Shown here: one piece after another, positions 62,161-64,000 of the stretch
Layout of the letters: each line of letters begins with the position of its first letter
How positions within the stretch are numbered: position 1 is the stretch's first letter
Source of the DNA: Afipia sp. GAS231
GTDB taxonomy: Bacteria > Pseudomonadota > Alphaproteobacteria > Rhizobiales > Xanthobacteraceae
NCBI RefSeq assembly: GCF_900103365.1
Contig: NZ_LT629703.1
Span: 620,001-684,000, forward strand
Direction of reading: 5' to 3'
DNA: 64,000 bases
Position numbers and translations under genes: made by a program
Notes under the pieces: generated by a model
Databases searched by the model: none
The model's input: the letters and a program-made list of their open reading frames with translations, nothing else
Told to the model about the DNA's origin: nothing

Positions 62161-64000
62161 TCACACCAGCGCGTAAGTCGCGGCGGCCTGGGCGTGGGTC
62201 ACGCCTTGCGCCGTCGGATTCCAGCCGAGCGCGGCCATGACCACGACGTCGTTGCCACTCAAGGGCTCCGTGACGCCGGAGAAGCTGAAGCCGAACGGAT
62301 CGGTGCCCATCGTGGCGTTCCAGTCGCCATAGTCGGCGGCGCCGGTCGAGGAATTGAAGCCGCCCAGATTGGGATTGCCGCTGTTGATCGAGAAGTACTG
62401 GACGTTGCCGCTCTGCTGCGTCAAGGCGCGGATCGGCGTTCCAGCCGAGGGATCGGCGTTGTTGGTCGAGGTGTAGCGGAACAGGTCGAGCGGGGTATAG
62501 ACGTTCGGGCCGAGGCCGGCGCCGACCGAAGAGAGCCGGCCCATGACCTCGCTGAATTCGTGCTGGATGGCGCCGATCGCGTCATACTTGCCCGCGACCG
62601 CGTTCTGGTTGAACTCAAAGGGGATCGCGCTCGACAAGCCGATATAGCCGTCGAGGTTGGCGCTTGCGCCGTTGATGCCAAGCGCCTTGGCTTCCGCCGT
62701 CGTGATCGCGAAACTGCCACCGCTGGTCGGGTCGCTGCCGCTGAGGCTTGCGGCTGCGGTGCCCTGCACCGCCGAATTGCCGGCATATCCCAGGATCGCC
62801 GTCGCCAGCGCGGAATAACTGACACCGCGCGCGTAGCTGACGCTCTGCGCGGCGGCGCCCGGCGAAACCGGAGAGCCGGCCACTTCGCCATAACCGACCT
62901 GGATGTTCACCACCGTGGTGTTGCCGAATTGGTTCGAAAGGCCGGCCGCGGCGGCGACAACCGCACTGCGGAAGCCGGCCGGCGCATTCGCCGTGCTCGA
63001 GCCCCAGGACAGGTTGAACTGCAGGCCGTTCGCGGCGCCGACCACCGTCGTGGTCGAGAGCTGCTTGTCCGAGAAGGAGGAAATCTGGGCGACCGACAGG
63101 CTGTTGGCCTGATTGGCAAGCAGCGACGCGGTCTGCTGCGCCGACAATTGCGCAAGGTGTTGCGTGGACAGCGCGCTGACGCTGCCGCCGCCGAGACTGC
63201 CGAGCTGCGACGGATCGAGGGCGACGAGCTGGACCTGCGACAGCTGGCTCACCTGCGAGGTGCTCAGGTTGGTCAGTCCCCCGCTCAGTCCCTGCAACTG
63301 GGCGGTGGTGAAATCGCCGGCGTCGAGCGCGTTGAGGTTCGCCTGGTTGAGGCCGTTGAGCTGGCTCGACGTCAGTGCTTTTGCCTGCTCCGACGAGAAG
63401 CCGCCGATCTGCGTCGCCGACAGGCTGTTGAGCGCTGCGACCGAAAGCGCGCGGATCTGGCTTTTGCCGAGCCCTGCGATCCCCGCCTGCGACAGGCCAG
63501 CGACGGCGGCCGCTGAAAGGCTCCCAACCTGTTCATCGGTCAGCTGCGCGACCGCGGCGCGCGACAGGCCGCTGGTTTGCGTCGCGGTCAACGCCGCGAC
63601 CTGAGTCTTGGACAGCCACCTCGGCTGATAGAATGCGAGATTGCCGACGGTGGCTGACGTCAGGCTTTGAAGCTGCCCGGTCGACAGCGCGCTGATGTCG
63701 AGGGACTGCAGCGACGCCTGCGAGATGCCGTTGAGCTGGCCCGTCGTCAACGCGCCGATCTGGGTCGACGAAAGCGTATTCGGATGCGCTGATATCAGCG
63801 CGGGCCTGGGCGGTGGACAGGTTGCCGATCGCGGTAGTGTCCAGGCTGCGGACCTGCGTCGCGGTCAGGCTGGCGACGCTCAACGCATTCAGATCCGCGC
63901 TCGGCAGGCTGTTGAGTTGCGTCGGCGTCAGCGCCTGGACCTGGACCGTCGAGAGCGCGCCTACTTCCGTGGCGGTAAGATTTGCGGTCTGCGCGCCGGA
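62161..64000 (-). pseudogene. NF038122-like metalloprotease with leucine-rich-like repeat region, frameshifted, 5' end outside window
   Basis: Two frames encode one protein. From 63800 down to 62161 it has a repeat region (62.9-63.8 kb) of about 11-residue units, such as LTATQVRSLD and LSTSQVSQLS. A catalytic-type domain follows: FNLSWGSSTANAPAGFRSAVVAAAA, VNIQVGYGEVAGS, IQHEFSEVMGRL and PLDLFRYTS, matching NF038122 metalloproteases. The first zinc motif reads HExxE rather than HExxH. The repeat resumes in another frame upstream of a single-base shift near 63801-63804 and runs to the window end. Either a sequencing error or a true break. Confidence 0.75.

Noticed and set aside
62047..63516. 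A 489-codon Arg-rich plus-strand frame
   Set aside because: It is antisense to the repeat/metalloprotease gene, with unusual composition and no domain.

Overview
The window is high-GC alphaproteobacterial chromosome, most like Bradyrhizobium/Rhodopseudomonas-type Bradyrhizobiaceae. This rests on MipZ (the ParA-like division-plane ATPase), DUF1489, DUF599 and YidB-like proteins, many PAS/GGDEF signalling proteins, and several interspersed palindromic repeats I recognise from bradyrhizobial intergenic DNA. No database search was possible, so family names rest on motif recognition.

Layout. 1-6.8 kb: the 3' part of an MDR oxidoreductase gene, mipZ, panC, an exported protein, an intact IS481-family element with a 6-bp target duplication, DUF1489, and a membrane protein with an Ala/Pro tail. 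7-16.9 kb: a DUF937 protein, glutathione S-transferase, a DUF599 membrane protein, an Ldh2-type dehydrogenase, a TonB/TolA-like protein, aldo/keto reductase, an XRE regulator, mgtE and two consecutive polysaccharide deacetylases. 17.07-24.25 kb: a likely genomic island. A 16-bp copy of the 3' end of tRNA-Leu(GAG) lies 7,158 bp from the tRNA, in the orientation expected for tRNA-targeted integration. Between the repeats are a SulP transporter, a SnoaL-like protein and an RND efflux adaptor/pump pair; no integrase is visible. 24.2-32.2 kb: the tRNA, a FliN-like protein, lipB, an epoxide-hydrolase-like protein, a tautomerase with a divergent LysR regulator, a hybrid histidine kinase, and a GbsR/MarR - DUF4166 - TIGR01777 operon whose regulator start codon sits in a perfect 18-bp palindrome.

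32.4-46.7 kb: a diguanylate cyclase, two small membrane proteins of 50 and 46 residues, acylphosphatase coupled to an oxaloacetate-decarboxylase-like protein, a biotin-dependent acyl-CoA carboxylase alpha subunit, a secreted nuclease-like protein, a second hybrid kinase, an RlpA-like protein and a GGDEF-EAL protein. 46.8-50 kb: a MerR-type regulator divergent from a MerT-like membrane protein, with a MerR-style operator between them, then an exported alkaline-phosphatase-superfamily enzyme. 50.4-53.6 kb: a 1,050-residue hybrid kinase that begins with three near-identical PAS domains. 53.6-58.7 kb: a minus-strand cluster (NmrA-like, SDR-like, FAD monooxygenase, TctC-type binding protein) divergent from a LysR regulator. 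58.7-64 kb: a composite intergenic repeat, 1-Cys peroxiredoxin, an EamA transporter, and a repeat-rich protein with a C-terminal NF038122-like metalloprotease domain, broken by a one-base frameshift and cut by the window end.

Most genes look like ordinary chromosomal housekeeping, transport and signalling genes. The more unusual items are the integrase-less tRNA-Leu island, the triplicated PAS kinase, the IS whose transposase stop codon lies in its target duplication, the metal-type MerR/MerT-like divergon and the repeat/metalloprotease protein.
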